DNA of 64,000 bases from Bacteroidales bacterium UBA3630 (GCA_002373995.1 DFLB01000047.1:2935-66934), one strand, 5' to 3'; numbered from the stretch's first letter, positions 30,861 to 40,809 are shown. Translations and numbers: made by a program. The notes: generated by a model not told the origin, from the letters alone.

Positions 30861-33338
30861 ATGTGGACTTTATACAAGAAAGAACTTAGAAGCTTTTTTT
30901 CGTCGCTGACGGGCTACCTGACCATTGCCGTCTTCCTGGTGCTGACGGGGTTGATGCTGTGGGTGCTGAAAAGCGACTTCAATATCCTTGACTACGGCTA
31001 TGCCGGTATGGACGGGTTGTTCCTGATAGGGCCGTTTCTGTTCCTGTTCCTGATACCGGCCATCACGATGCGCTCACTGGCCGAAGAACGGCGCACCGGC
31101 ACGATGGAGATGCTGATGACACGACCGCTGAGCGACTGGACAATTGTGTGGGCCAAGTTTCTGGCGTCGTGGACATTGGTGGCTGCCGCACTGTTGCCGA
31201 CGGTGGTGTGCTATTTCAGCGTCTATGCCCTCGGGGATCCCGTGGGCAACATCGACACCGGCAGCGTGGCGGGTTCGTACATTGGGTTGCTGCTGCTGGG
31301 GGGCGCTTTTGTGGCCATCGGCCTGTTCTGCTCGTCGCTGACGGGCAACCAGATAGTGTCCTTTATACTGGCGGCGGTACTGTGTGCGGCGGGCTACTTG
31401 GGCTTTGAATCGATATACAACATGGGGATGCTTGGGAGCGCGAACCTGGTGGTGAAACGCCTGGGCATGATGCATCATTATGAGAGCATCAGCCGCGGAG
31501 TGGTGGACACCCGCGACGTGGTGTACTTTGTGTGCGTGACGGCGCTATTCCTGATGGCCACCCGGATGGTGCTGCAGAGCCGGCAGTGGGGCGGATGGGC
31601 CAAGCGCAAGAGCCTCAAGCGCAGCCACTGGATAGAAATGGGTGCGACGGTGGTCATCGTGGTGGCGGTGAGCGTCATCAGCAACTATGTCTTTGCGCGG
31701 TTCGACCTAACGTCGGAGCGCCGCTACACCTTGTCTAAGTCGACAAAGGAAATGCTGAAGAAAATCGACGAGCCAGTGCTATTCCGTGTCTATCTGGAGG
31801 GCGACTTCCCTGCCGATTTCAAACGGTTGCAACACGAGACAAAGGAGATGCTCAACCAGTTCCGTGCCTACAATAACTACATCGAGTATGAGTTTGTGAA
31901 CCCCAACAACTTTACCAATCGCGAGGAACAGCAGATGTTCTACCAAAAGTTGTCGATGAAAGGAATACAACCGACTCAGATACAAACAGCATCCGGCGGG
32001 GGAATGACGACACAGATACTGATACCGGCGGCAGACGTGTACTACCGCGGTCGCGAGACATCTGTTCAACTGATACAAAACCAGCGATATGTGAGTGACG
32101 CCGAATTATTGAACAATTCGATACAAAACTTGGAATACGTGCTGTCGAACGCCATACGGACGCTGGCACGCGGCGAGAAAAGGAGTATCGGTTTCCTGCA
32201 GGGGCACGGCGAGTTGACGGGAGGAGTGCTGTACGATGTGCAACGAGCACTGCAAGAGTACTACAGCCTCGACTACGTCACCATCGACGGTCAGATCCAG
32301 GCTCTCACCGCCCACAAACAGCAGCAAGATGATAGTACGGAGTACAACTTCTTCAACCTCTACGATCTGCTAATAGTGGCCAAACCGACAAAACCCTTCT
32401 CTGACCAAGACCTGTACATTCTGGACCAGTATATCATGTATGGCGGCAAGGTATTGTGGTTAGTCGATGCTGTAGATGCCGACCTGGACAGCCTGGCCAA
32501 TCGCGGGATGATGATAGCCACTCGCTACCCTCTGGGACTGGATGAGATGCTGTTCAGCTACGGTGTACGACTCAACGCCAACCTGTTGATGGATATGCGC
32601 TGCCGTCCGATACCGATACAGGTTGGGTTGGTCGGCGACAAGCCGCAGATGCGCTTCTGCCCGTGGTACTACTTCCCCGAGATTGTGCCGTTGGCGGAGC
32701 ACCCCATCGTGCGAAACTTGGACCTGATAAAGACCGATTTTGTGGGGAGTTTAGACCTGATAGACAACGATATTCGCAAGACGGTACTGTTGACAACATC
32801 GGAATATACGCGAGTAAAGAATGCGCCGGCGACGGTAGACTTGGCCGAAGCACAAGCCGAGCCCGACCGACGGCTTTTCGGCGCGAGCCGCCTGCCCATC
32901 GCAGTATTACTGGAGGGCCAATTCAAGTCGGCATGGCGCAACCGGCTGTCGCCAGAGTTTACTGCAAAAGCCGCGATGGGATACCGCGAGATTAGCGAAG
33001 AGACAAAAATGATAGTCGTCTCGGATGGCGACATAATCCGTAACCGCTACATGGCCGATGAGGGTGCTGTGCTGCCTCTGGGCTACGACTACTACACCCA
33101 AACGCAATACGCCAACAAGAACTTCATACTCAACGCCGTCAACTATCTGGTGGGCGACGAGGGAATGATGGCGTCGCGGTCGCGCGTAATACGCCTGCGA
33201 AAACTGGATGTTGTCAAGACACATGAAGAACGAACAAAATACCAGATAATCAACATTGTGTGTCCACTTGTATTGCTGGCATCCACAGGAGGAGCCATCT
33301 TGCTGGTGAGACGAAGCAAATATCGTAAGCACAAATAA
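30861..33338 (+). CDS. GldF-GldG fusion: ABC permease joined to auxiliary extracytoplasmic protein
   Basis: The 825-residue protein joins two proteins that are separate in gliding Bacteroidetes. Residues 1-~240 are a GldF-like ABC-2 permease (MWTLYKKELRSFFSSLTGYL start, SLAEERRTGTMEMLMTRPL, six membrane segments). From ~250 a GldG-like part begins (ISNYVFARFDLTSERRYTLS), with a ~450-residue extracytoplasmic domain and a final membrane helix (INIVCPLVLLASTGGAILLV). Gld ABC transporters (GldA, GldF, GldG) support gliding motility in Flavobacterium, but many non-gliding Bacteroidetes keep homologues. No GldA ATPase is in the window. The DUF4340 protein that often follows GldG is next, 9 bp downstream. 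Confidence 0.88.
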   Translation: MWTLYKKELRSFFSSLTGYLTIAVFLVLTGLMLWVLKSDFNILDYGYAGMDGLFLIGPFLFLFLIPAITMRSLAEERRTGTMEMLMTRPLSDWTIVWAKFLASWTLVAAALLPTVVCYFSVYALGDPVGNIDTGSVAGSYIGLLLLGGAFVAIGLFCSSLTGNQIVSFILAAVLCAAGYLGFESIYNMGMLGSANLVVKRLGMMHHYESISRGVVDTRDVVYFVCVTALFLMATRMVLQSRQWGGWAKRKSLKRSHWIEMGATVVIVVAVSVISNYVFARFDLTSERRYTLSKSTKEMLKKIDEPVLFRVYLEGDFPADFKRLQHETKEMLNQFRAYNNYIEYEFVNPNNFTNREEQQMFYQKLSMKGIQPTQIQTASGGGMTTQILIPAADVYYRGRETSVQLIQNQRYVSDAELLNNSIQNLEYVLSNAIRTLARGEKRSIGFLQGHGELTGGVLYDVQRALQEYYSLDYVTIDGQIQALTAHKQQQDDSTEYNFFNLYDLLIVAKPTKPFSDQDLYILDQYIMYGGKVLWLVDAVDADLDSLANRGMMIATRYPLGLDEMLFSYGVRLNANLLMDMRCRPIPIQVGLVGDKPQMRFCPWYYFPEIVPLAEHPIVRNLDLIKTDFVGSLDLIDNDIRKTVLLTTSEYTRVKNAPATVDLAEAQAEPDRRLFGASRLPIAVLLEGQFKSAWRNRLSPEFTAKAAMGYREISEETKMIVVSDGDIIRNRYMADEGAVLPLGYDYYTQTQYANKNFILNAVNYLVGDEGMMASRSRVIRLRKLDVVKTHEERTKYQIINIVCPLVLLASTGGAILLVRRSKYRKHK

Positions 33339-33347
33339 ATCAACTCG

Positions 33348-34400
33348 ATGAAGAAAAAGAACATCATACTGATTGCCGCTGTTGCGGTCGTTGCAATTGT
33401 AGCACTGGTGATAGCATTGCGTGGATCGCGCACTGCCACTTTTGAACAAGACTATCACGTGGAGGATATTGATACCATCACACGCATCTTCCTTGCCGAC
33501 AAGCAAGACAACGAGGTGCTACTGACGCGTGTGAACGACTCGGCCTGGATAGTCGACAACACCTACGAAGCCAGTCAACCAATGATGGACATGCTACTGG
33601 AGACACTGCACAAGATGCGCATACGCCAACAAGTGAACCGCAACGCGGTACCGACCATCATCAACGACCTCTCAGCACGAGCCATCAAAGTGGAAGTTTA
33701 CCAGCGCGTGCCACGCATCAACTGGTTTGGCGGACGGCTGCAATTGTTCCCGCACGAAAAACTAACGGTGACATATTTTGTCGGCCGCGAGACACAGGAC
33801 ATGATGGCGAGCTATATGTACCGCGAGGGCGACAAAAACCCTTACATCATTCATATTCCGGGATTTAGGGGATTTCTCACCCCACGTTTTGTCACCGACC
33901 CACTGAAATGGCGCAGTCATACGATTGTAGATCTGGATGTACACCAGATTGAACGCGTTGAACTCGAGATTCCTGATACCCCACAGGAGAGCTTCACCAT
34001 CACCCGCGATGGCGAAGGATTCAGCATGCAACTATCTAATGGCCAATACGTAAAATACTTCGACACAGCGCGCGTAGCTCAACTATTGTCCTCGTTCACA
34101 TGGCTTAACTTCGACGAGTTTGCGTCCATCGTGCCCAACAGCTTCGCCGACAGTTGTATCACCGGCACCCCTCGCACCATTCTCCGTATCACCGATACTG
34201 CAGGACAAGCACATGAACTGAAGACATACATCAAGTACAACAACCCAGCCGACTTCGAGGCCATCGGCGACAGTTCTCTCTATGAAGCATTCGACATCAA
34301 CCGGCTATACGCCATTCTTGACCAACGCGACACCGTGTTGATACAGTACTACATATTCGACAACATACTGCAACCAGCATCCTATTTCCTCGGCAAATGA
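33348..34400 (+). CDS. DUF4340 domain protein, partner of the Gld transporter
   Basis: The 350-residue protein has one N-terminal membrane helix (KNIILIAAVAVVAIVALVIALRG cut at residue 25) and a large extracytoplasmic domain with the DUF4340 pattern: SAWIVDNTYEASQPMMDMLL, a middle PLKWRSHTIVDLDVHQIERV and a later FTITRDGEGFSM. DUF4340 proteins are regularly encoded directly after GldG-type genes and are thought to work with that transporter; their activity is unknown. Its stop overlaps the surE start by 4 bp. Confidence 0.85.
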   Translation: MKKKNIILIAAVAVVAIVALVIALRGSRTATFEQDYHVEDIDTITRIFLADKQDNEVLLTRVNDSAWIVDNTYEASQPMMDMLLETLHKMRIRQQVNRNAVPTIINDLSARAIKVEVYQRVPRINWFGGRLQLFPHEKLTVTYFVGRETQDMMASYMYREGDKNPYIIHIPGFRGFLTPRFVTDPLKWRSHTIVDLDVHQIERVELEIPDTPQESFTITRDGEGFSMQLSNGQYVKYFDTARVAQLLSSFTWLNFDEFASIVPNSFADSCITGTPRTILRITDTAGQAHELKTYIKYNNPADFEAIGDSSLYEAFDINRLYAILDQRDTVLIQYYIFDNILQPASYFLGK

Positions 34401-35158
34401 GACCACTGATACTCATAAGCAATGACGATGGCGTAAACGCTAAAGGATTGCATGCTTTAGAAGAGATTGCAGCAGAATTTGGCGATGTGGTTGTCATGGC
34501 TCCATTGAACAACCTGTCAGGACAAAGCCACAGCATCACTGGTATACGTCCATTGCGGGTTCGCGAAGAACGGATGGCAGAGGGGAGATGCGTTTATAGC
34601 TGCGACGGAACACCAGTTGACTGCATTAAGATGGCCACAGAGCATTTCTGCCCACGTCCCCCCGACCTGGTACTCAGCGGGATCAATCATGGCAGCAATA
34701 GTTCTATCAATGTCATATACAGCGGCACCATGGGGGCTGTTCTCGAGGCTACAATGTTGGGGTTCAAAGCCATTGGATTCTCTCTGTTAAGCCACAATCC
34801 AGATGCCGATTTTGAGCCAGGGGTGCCATATGTGCGTCACCTGATTGGACAGGTACTCCAAAAAGGACTTCCAGAAGGCGTATCGCTCAACGTCAACATA
34901 CCAAAACTCCCCAAAGGCGAGATACGAGGCATACGCATATGTCACCAATCGAAAGCACAATGGCGTGACAGTTTCACCCAACGCATTGACCCGCAAGGAC
35001 GTCCCTATTGGTGGCTGACTGGCAAATTCGAGTGCAACGACCCATCAACAGACAGCGATGAATGGGCTTTGACTAATGGTTATGTCTCTGTGGTGCCAGT
35101 ACATACCGATCTCACACGATATGACGCCATCGGCAAGATACAAAACCTTACCATCTAA
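34397..35158 (+). CDS. surE: 5'/3'-nucleotidase SurE
   Basis: The 253-residue product has the SurE active-site start LILISNDDGVNAKGLHAL with the metal-binding Asp-Asp pair, followed by VVMAPLNNLSGQSHSIT and LVLSGINHGSNSS. SurE removes phosphate from nucleoside monophosphates and is linked to stationary-phase survival. It overlaps the DUF4340 gene by 4 bp and precedes a small membrane-protein gene and lpxB, a common surE-lpxB arrangement in Bacteroidetes. Confidence 0.96.
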   Translation: MRPLILISNDDGVNAKGLHALEEIAAEFGDVVVMAPLNNLSGQSHSITGIRPLRVREERMAEGRCVYSCDGTPVDCIKMATEHFCPRPPDLVLSGINHGSNSSINVIYSGTMGAVLEATMLGFKAIGFSLLSHNPDADFEPGVPYVRHLIGQVLQKGLPEGVSLNVNIPKLPKGEIRGIRICHQSKAQWRDSFTQRIDPQGRPYWWLTGKFECNDPSTDSDEWALTNGYVSVVPVHTDLTRYDAIGKIQNLTI

Positions 35159-35168
35159 AAACCAACGC

Positions 35169-35462
35169 ATGAAGCACTTCTTCAATCAAAATACCGTTTT
35201 CGTCGGACTCGTCTCAGGCCTGGGCGCAGAAATAGGATTCTGCATTGCGCTGACAGCAGGCCTACTTATCGCCGGTGAGTCCGTCGGAGATCATCTGCGT
35301 TGGTATGGCGGCATGTTTATCCCAATATTACTCGTCCTAAGGTTCTATGCAAAACGCCAAACACAGACTGTTGTCACCAAAACGGTAGCCACCATCCTGT
35401 TTGTTACGTTTATTGCATTCATGTTCTACTTATTCAGCGCACATATAATTGTTCTCAAATGA
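35169..35462 (+). CDS. Small membrane protein between surE and lpxB
   Basis: The 97-residue protein starts at ATG 35169, giving MKHFFNQNTVF; a longer frame to 35076 overlaps surE and is not believed. Three hydrophobic segments are visible: VGLVSGLGAEIGFCIALTAGLL, YGGMFIPILLVLRF and a C-terminal VATILFVTFIAFMFYLFSAH. It ends in an overlap with the lpxB ATG. I have no function for it; its position suggests a link with lipid A or envelope assembly. Confidence 0.72.
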   Translation: MKHFFNQNTVFVGLVSGLGAEIGFCIALTAGLLIAGESVGDHLRWYGGMFIPILLVLRFYAKRQTQTVVTKTVATILFVTFIAFMFYLFSAHIIVLK

Positions 35463-36562
35463 GATACTACATCATTGCCGGCGAAGCCTCGGGCGACATG
35501 CTCGGAGCCCACTTGGTCCAAGCGCTAAAAGCAAAGGATTCACAGGCCGATTTCCGCTATTGGGGCGGCGACAATATGAAAGCGGCTGTCGGCCACACTC
35601 CAGTGCGACACATTCGCGACTTAGCCTTTATGGGCTTTCTCGAGGTTCTGGCACACCTTAAATCAATACTGGGGAACCTATCTTTCTGTAAACAAGACAT
35701 TCTCGACTACCGCCCGGATGTCGTCATCGGCATAGACTACCCAGGCTTCAATCTCAAGATTGAACAATGGGCACACCTCCACAGGTTCAAAACCATACAT
35801 TATATCTCGCCCAATCTATGGGCTTGGAAAAAGGGGCGCATCCGTGGCATGAAGAAAAGCCTCGACCTCCTGTGCTACATTCTGCCGTTCGAGGAGAAAT
35901 TCTTCAACGACAACCAAATGGCCCAAGCTTTATATGTCGGACACCCACTGCTCGACGCCATCCGAGACAAAGACAAACCTGTCCTACGACGCGAAAAGCC
36001 TACCATCGTACTGATGCCCGGCAGCCGCCGCCAAGAGCTGGAGAGCAACATGCCGCTTATGGTACAGTTAGCCAAGCGACATCCGGAATTCTGTTTCATT
36101 GTAGCTGGCATGAGTCTGCTGGGTGAGTCTATATATCAACGATACATACCAGCCGACAGCAACATCGAAGTGGTGTACGACCAGACATACTCCCTGTTGG
36201 CTGATGCCTACGCTGCCGTCGTTTGTTCCGGCACCGCCACCCTCGAAACCGCCCTCTTCAATGTACCTCAGGTGGTTTGCTATCGCGGCAATCCCCTCTC
36301 CTACCTTATCGCCCGTGCCGTCGTCAGCCGCCGCATCCGCTACATTTCTCTGGTCAATCTCATTGCCGACCAACCTATCATTACCGAACTCATTCAGAAC
36401 GACTTCAACCCCTCTCGCTTGGAACAGGAATTCCAGTTGATAACCACAGACAATGCCAACCGCAGTCGCATATTCACACAATATGCCCAAATGCGGACCC
36501 TCCTCGGCGGAGGTGGAGCCAGCGATCGTACCGCACAAGCCATCATAGACTTGCTGAAATGA
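35459..36562 (+). CDS. lpxB: Lipid-A-disaccharide synthase LpxB
   Basis: The 367-residue product begins MRYYIIAGEASGDMLGAHLV, the LpxB hallmark, and contains GIDYPGFNLKIEQWAH, HYISPNLWAWKKGR, VGHPLLDAI, LMPGSRRQELE and a late CSGTATLETALFNVPQVVCYR. It joins UDP-diacylglucosamine and lipid X to make the lipid A disaccharide at the inner membrane. The ATG overlaps the preceding gene's stop and its own stop overlaps the next ATG. Start choice is set by those overlaps and by the family N-terminus. Confidence 0.96.
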   Translation: MRYYIIAGEASGDMLGAHLVQALKAKDSQADFRYWGGDNMKAAVGHTPVRHIRDLAFMGFLEVLAHLKSILGNLSFCKQDILDYRPDVVIGIDYPGFNLKIEQWAHLHRFKTIHYISPNLWAWKKGRIRGMKKSLDLLCYILPFEEKFFNDNQMAQALYVGHPLLDAIRDKDKPVLRREKPTIVLMPGSRRQELESNMPLMVQLAKRHPEFCFIVAGMSLLGESIYQRYIPADSNIEVVYDQTYSLLADAYAAVVCSGTATLETALFNVPQVVCYRGNPLSYLIARAVVSRRIRYISLVNLIADQPIITELIQNDFNPSRLEQEFQLITTDNANRSRIFTQYAQMRTLLGGGGASDRTAQAIIDLLK

Positions 36563-37884
36563 AACATGTCACGCTCATATTCTGCCTTTTGCTTGCCACC
36601 TGGAGTCTTCAAGCCGAACACGTAAGGGTGTGCCTCTACAGCAACACCAAAGTCAGCACCCTCAATATCTCATTCGACTTGGGCAACTTCAATCTCTACG
36701 CCGATGGCAATCGATTGTTGGAGGACATGGTAGGCGAGGGGCGTTCGGTGCTGGTTCGCACCGAAGGCACGAAACTGCATGTCAGCGTCAACGAAGATGA
36801 CTACGGTACCATAAATACCCTACGAATTGAAGCCACCGACACCGCTTGCATTCTCTGCCTCAACCCCGAAGGAGGCAAGCAGCGCACGTACGAGGGCAAT
36901 CTTGAAGTCACCAATGTTGGCTCACGGCTGCGCATCATCAACGATGTGGAGTTCGAGACCTACATTGCCGGTGTTGTACAAAGCGAGATCTACGGCACAC
37001 AAAGTGATATCTTCCGCATCCAGGCCATCATCAGCCGCACCTGGGCCCTGCGAAATATGCGCAAACACGCTTCTGACGGCTACAATTTCTGCGACCATGT
37101 ACACTGTCAGGCCTACCAGAACCGTTGCATTCGGCCCGATATTATGATGGGCACTATCCAAAGTAGCGGTCAAACACTTGTGGATTCTACAGGCAAACTC
37201 ATCGAGACCCCTTTCCATTCCAATTCTGGCGGCCAGACCTGCAACTCAGAGGATGTGTGGCGCACCGCCCTACCATATCTGCGTTCTGTACCAGACACCT
37301 TCTCATACCACATGCGCCAGAGCGACTGGGTGCGGACCATTAGCATCGACCGTTGGCTCGACTACTTTAAGCGCCAGCACAAACTGGACATCGCCGACAA
37401 TGCCATCCTCGACACACTGCTCCACTTCACCCAGCTGACCCGTAAGGTGCGCTTGCTTGGAATACCCCTTACCCGCATCCGTACCGACTTCCAACTCAAA
37501 TCCACATTCTTCTCCGTATCCGTCGACAGCGCCACAAATTCCGTCATCCTGCATGGTCACGGCTACGGCCACGGTGTCGGTCTTAGTCAGGAAGGCACCA
37601 TTCGGATGGTAGACTTAGGCTATAGCTACGACTCCATCCTGCGCCACTACTACACCGGTGCCGTCATCCACCTCGACCCCTCCATGACACCAAGCTACAT
37701 CGAAGACTACACCTCGCAATTAGCGCGCATCATCGAGGAAGACAAAAATAAGAAAACCCAGGCTCATTCAAAGAAAGACGACTGGCTGGGGCGCCTCTTC
37801 CGACTTCGCGACCGCGAGGAGCGCCAGGAGGTCTACATTGAATCAGAACAAGACAACGAAACCGATTGGGAATATGAATGGTAA
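36559..37884 (+). CDS. SpoIID/LytB-domain secreted protein
   Basis: The 441-residue product has a signal peptide (MKHVTLIFCLLLATWSLQA) and a SpoIID/LytB domain: DVEFETYIAGVVQSEIYG, QAIISRTWALRN, ETPFHSNSGGQTCNSEDVW and the signature HGHGYGHGVGLSQEG. In spore formers SpoIID is a lytic transglycosylase acting on denuded peptidoglycan; Bacteroidetes homologues presumably also act on the wall. A glutamate fitting the catalytic position is in VVQSEIYG. The C-terminal ~60 residues are charged and low in complexity. It overlaps lpxB by 4 bp and the thioredoxin-like gene by 11 bp. Confidence 0.92.
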   Translation: MKHVTLIFCLLLATWSLQAEHVRVCLYSNTKVSTLNISFDLGNFNLYADGNRLLEDMVGEGRSVLVRTEGTKLHVSVNEDDYGTINTLRIEATDTACILCLNPEGGKQRTYEGNLEVTNVGSRLRIINDVEFETYIAGVVQSEIYGTQSDIFRIQAIISRTWALRNMRKHASDGYNFCDHVHCQAYQNRCIRPDIMMGTIQSSGQTLVDSTGKLIETPFHSNSGGQTCNSEDVWRTALPYLRSVPDTFSYHMRQSDWVRTISIDRWLDYFKRQHKLDIADNAILDTLLHFTQLTRKVRLLGIPLTRIRTDFQLKSTFFSVSVDSATNSVILHGHGYGHGVGLSQEGTIRMVDLGYSYDSILRHYYTGAVIHLDPSMTPSYIEDYTSQLARIIEEDKNKKTQAHSKKDDWLGRLFRLRDREERQEVYIESEQDNETDWEYEW

Positions 37885-38446
37885 AAAATTACAGAAGGCC
37901 ACCGAACATTGGCACATCGCGATTGTCGCCCTGTTGCTAATATCTCCTTTCCCAGCTTTCCGCACTCTCCAAGCACAGGTCAAATGGCACACCATCGAGG
38001 AAGCCTCAGCCTCCAAGATTGGCGACAAACTCTATTTCATCGACTTCTACACCACTTGGTGTGGATACTGCAAAAAGATGGACCGCGAAACCTTCACCAA
38101 TCCCACCGTAGCCAAAATACTCAACCACTACTACTACCCCGTCAGGTTCGACGCCGAGAGCCATCAGAGCATCAACTGGAAAGGGCAGACTTACCAGCCT
38201 GGCGCAGCCAACCGCCGCGGTAGCACTCACCAGTTTGCCACTGGCTTGCAGGGCTTCCCCTCCTTTGTGCTCTTCCGCGCCGACGGCAGCCCACTGCAGG
38301 TCATCCCTGGCTTCTATCCTCCCGACCAGTTCGTCATCATACTCTGGTACTTCGCCTCGGGCGACTGCGACCGCTACCCCTTCGACCGCTACCAGCGCAT
38401 CTTCGACAAAGAGATACGCCCACAGATGGACAAAAAGCTAAAGTAA
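37874..38446 (+). CDS. Secreted thioredoxin-like protein
   Basis: The 190-residue product starts at ATG 37874 (MNGKKLQK) and has a hydrophobic export segment ending near FRTLQAQ. The thioredoxin-fold domain has FIDFYTTWCGYCKKMDRETF with a WCGYC redox pair, and the cis-proline region GLQGFPSFVLFRADG. It should reduce or exchange disulfides in the periplasm. A 12-residue longer start at 37838 would overlap the SpoIID-like gene more and push the signal inward. ftsY follows after 33 bp. Confidence 0.88.
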   Translation: MNGKKLQKATEHWHIAIVALLLISPFPAFRTLQAQVKWHTIEEASASKIGDKLYFIDFYTTWCGYCKKMDRETFTNPTVAKILNHYYYPVRFDAESHQSINWKGQTYQPGAANRRGSTHQFATGLQGFPSFVLFRADGSPLQVIPGFYPPDQFVIILWYFASGDCDRYPFDRYQRIFDKEIRPQMDKKLK

Positions 38447-38479
38447 TCACTCAACGTCCAACATTTCAGCATTAAAATC

Positions 38480-39436
38480 ATGGGACTGTTTAGCAAAAAA
38501 GACAAATCAGCCGAGCGTGCCACCCTCGACAGTGGCCTCGCCAAGACAAAAGAGAGTTTCTTCCAGAAGCTGACCAAGAGCATCCTTGGCAAAAGCACTG
38601 TCGACGACGACGTACTCGATAACCTCGAGGAGACTCTCATCACATCCGATGTCGGCGTCGAGACCACACTCAAAGTCATCGACAAACTGCAGCAGCGCAT
38701 CCATCGCGACAAATACATATCCACCTCCGAACTCAACTCCATCCTGCGCGCCGAGATTGCGCAACTGCTGCGCCACCCGTCCAACGATCGCTTTCCCGCC
38801 ACCTTCGACGCTCCACTGCCCCATCATCCTTACGTAATCCTCGTCGTCGGCGTCAACGGCGTGGGCAAAACCACCACTATCGCCAAACTCGCCTACCGCT
38901 ACAAGGAGGCCGGACGCTCAGTAGTGCTGGGGGCCGCCGATACCTTCCGCGCCGCCGCCGTCGAACAACTCTGCCTGTGGGCCGACCGCGTCGGGGTGCC
39001 CATCGTGCAGCAAGGCATGGGCGCCGACCCGGCTTCCGTCGCCTACGACACTCTCCAGTCAGCCATCGCTCGCCAGTGCGACGTCGTCATCATCGACACC
39101 GCTGGCCGACTGCACAACAAGGTGGGACTGATGAACGAACTGACCAAGATACGCCGCGTGATGCAAAAGCTCGTCCCCGACGCACCTCACGAGGTACTCC
39201 TCGTTCTCGATGCTTCCACCGGCCAGAACGCCGTCGAACAAGCTCGCCAATTCACCTCGGCCACCGACGTCAACGCTCTGGCCCTGACCAAACTCGACGG
39301 CACAGCAAAAGGCGGCGTCATCATCGGCATCAGCGACCAGTTCCAGGTGCCCGTACGCTACATCGGCCTCGGCGAAAAAATGACAGACCTGCAACTCTTC
39401 GACCCAGACGAATTCGTAGATTCCTTGTTCGAATGA
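38480..39436 (+). CDS. ftsY: Signal recognition particle receptor FtsY
   Basis: The 318-residue protein has a short N-terminal charged region, the NG helical bundle (SILGKSTVDDDVLDNLEETLI) and a GTPase domain with GVNGVGKTTTIAKLA, DTFRAAAVEQL, IDTAGRLHNK and TKLDGTAKGG. It docks ribosome-SRP complexes at the membrane. It lacks the long acidic A domain of E. coli FtsY, as usual in Bacteroidetes. Its stop overlaps the rimO ATG. Confidence 0.97.
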   Translation: MGLFSKKDKSAERATLDSGLAKTKESFFQKLTKSILGKSTVDDDVLDNLEETLITSDVGVETTLKVIDKLQQRIHRDKYISTSELNSILRAEIAQLLRHPSNDRFPATFDAPLPHHPYVILVVGVNGVGKTTTIAKLAYRYKEAGRSVVLGAADTFRAAAVEQLCLWADRVGVPIVQQGMGADPASVAYDTLQSAIARQCDVVIIDTAGRLHNKVGLMNELTKIRRVMQKLVPDAPHEVLLVLDASTGQNAVEQARQFTSATDVNALALTKLDGTAKGGVIIGISDQFQVPVRYIGLGEKMTDLQLFDPDEFVDSLFE

Positions 39437-40770
39437 AAATCAACATCATCACCCTCGGGTGCTCAAAAAATACGGTAGACAGCGAGAACCTCGCCGGTCA
39501 ACTCAAAGCGCTGGGCCACACCGTACACTTCGACCGCAACCGCAACGACTGCGACACCATCATCATCAACACCTGCGGCTTCATCGGCGACGCCAAGGAG
39601 GAAAGCATAGACACCATCCTCCAGCAGATTGCCGTCAAAACACGCGGCCAAAAAGCCCGCAAACTCATCGTCTGCGGATGTCTGGTCGAACGCTACCGCA
39701 ACGAACTGCAACAGGAGATGCCCGAAGTGGACGCCTGGTACGGTGTCCACGAATGGCAAAAGATTGCAGACACCATCGGAACCTTAGGCCCCATTGAAAC
39801 CATAGAACCCCGTCCCCTCTCCACCCCCTCCCACTACGCCTACCTCAAGATCGCCGAAGGATGCAACCGCAGCTGCTCCTACTGCGCCATTCCCCTCATC
39901 CGCGGCGCTCACCATTCGAGACCCATCGAGACAATCATCTCCGAAGCCAAGAACCTGGTAGCCAACGGTGTAAAAGAACTGATAGTCATCAGCCAAGACA
40001 CCACCTGGTATGGCCTCGACCTCTACCGACGCCGCGCCCTCGGCCAACTCCTCGACCGCCTGGCCGTCGAAAGCGGTGCCACCTGGATACGCCTCCACTA
40101 CACCTACCCCTCCTCCTTCCCCGAAGACGCCATCGACGCCATCTCTCGCCACCCTAACATCTGCAACTACATCGACATACCGCTGCAGCACATCAACTCC
40201 CGCATCCTCAACTCCATGCAGCGCGGCATCGACCGCGAAGGCACCCTCCGCCTGCTCGAGCGCTTTCGCGCCAAACTCCCCGACGCCGCCATCCGCACCA
40301 CACTCATCGTCGGCTACCCCGGCGAAACCGACGCCGAGTTCGAGGAACTCAAAGACTTTGTGCGCACAGCACGCTTCGACCGCATGGGCTGCTTCGCCTA
40401 CAGCCCCGAAGAGGGCACCCCGGCCTACGCACTCGGCGACCCGGTGCCCGACGAAGTAAAGCAGCAGCGCGTCAGCGAACTAATGGCCCTCCAGGAACAA
40501 ATATCACTCGAACGCAACGAAGCCCGTGTCGGCAAAGTCTTCCGCTGCCTCATCGACCGCATCGAGCCATGCGCCAACCGCACCTCTATTGCGCTCAGCG
40601 GGAGCACCCCCGACTCCTGCCTCCTCGTGGGCCGCACCGAATACGACAGCCCCGAAGTAGACGACGAGGTCCTGATCTCTACCACCACCACCTCCATCCG
40701 CCCAGGCGATTTCGTCAATGTGCGCATCCTCCAAGCCCTTGAAAACGACCTCATTGGGCAACTCGTATAG
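39433..40770 (+). CDS. rimO: Ribosomal protein S12 methylthiotransferase RimO
   Basis: The 445-residue radical-SAM enzyme starts MKINIITLGCSKNTVDSENL. N-terminal cluster cysteines are in GCSKN, NTCGFI and CGCLVERY. The radical-SAM motif is CNRSCSYCAIP, and a TRAM domain (about 375-440) ends the protein. It adds a methylthio group to an aspartate of ribosomal protein S12. YPSSFPEDAIDAI and DIPLQHIN are typical of RimO rather than MiaB. The start is coupled to the ftsY stop by overlap. Confidence 0.97.
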   Translation: MKINIITLGCSKNTVDSENLAGQLKALGHTVHFDRNRNDCDTIIINTCGFIGDAKEESIDTILQQIAVKTRGQKARKLIVCGCLVERYRNELQQEMPEVDAWYGVHEWQKIADTIGTLGPIETIEPRPLSTPSHYAYLKIAEGCNRSCSYCAIPLIRGAHHSRPIETIISEAKNLVANGVKELIVISQDTTWYGLDLYRRRALGQLLDRLAVESGATWIRLHYTYPSSFPEDAIDAISRHPNICNYIDIPLQHINSRILNSMQRGIDREGTLRLLERFRAKLPDAAIRTTLIVGYPGETDAEFEELKDFVRTARFDRMGCFAYSPEEGTPAYALGDPVPDEVKQQRVSELMALQEQISLERNEARVGKVFRCLIDRIEPCANRTSIALSGSTPDSCLLVGRTEYDSPEVDDEVLISTTTTSIRPGDFVNVRILQALENDLIGQLV

Positions 40771-40809
40771 CACAACATCCTCTCCCTGAGCCCATTACCC
40801 CCCAACCGT

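Noticed and set aside
36223..36558. 112-codon N-terminal extension of the SpoIID-like gene
   Set aside because: It overlaps lpxB in another frame and would bury the signal peptide that begins at 36559.
38977..39432. 152-codon N-terminal extension of rimO in the open frame
   Set aside because: It lies entirely within ftsY in another frame; the RimO family N-terminus starts at 39433 and overlaps the ftsY stop as neighbours do.
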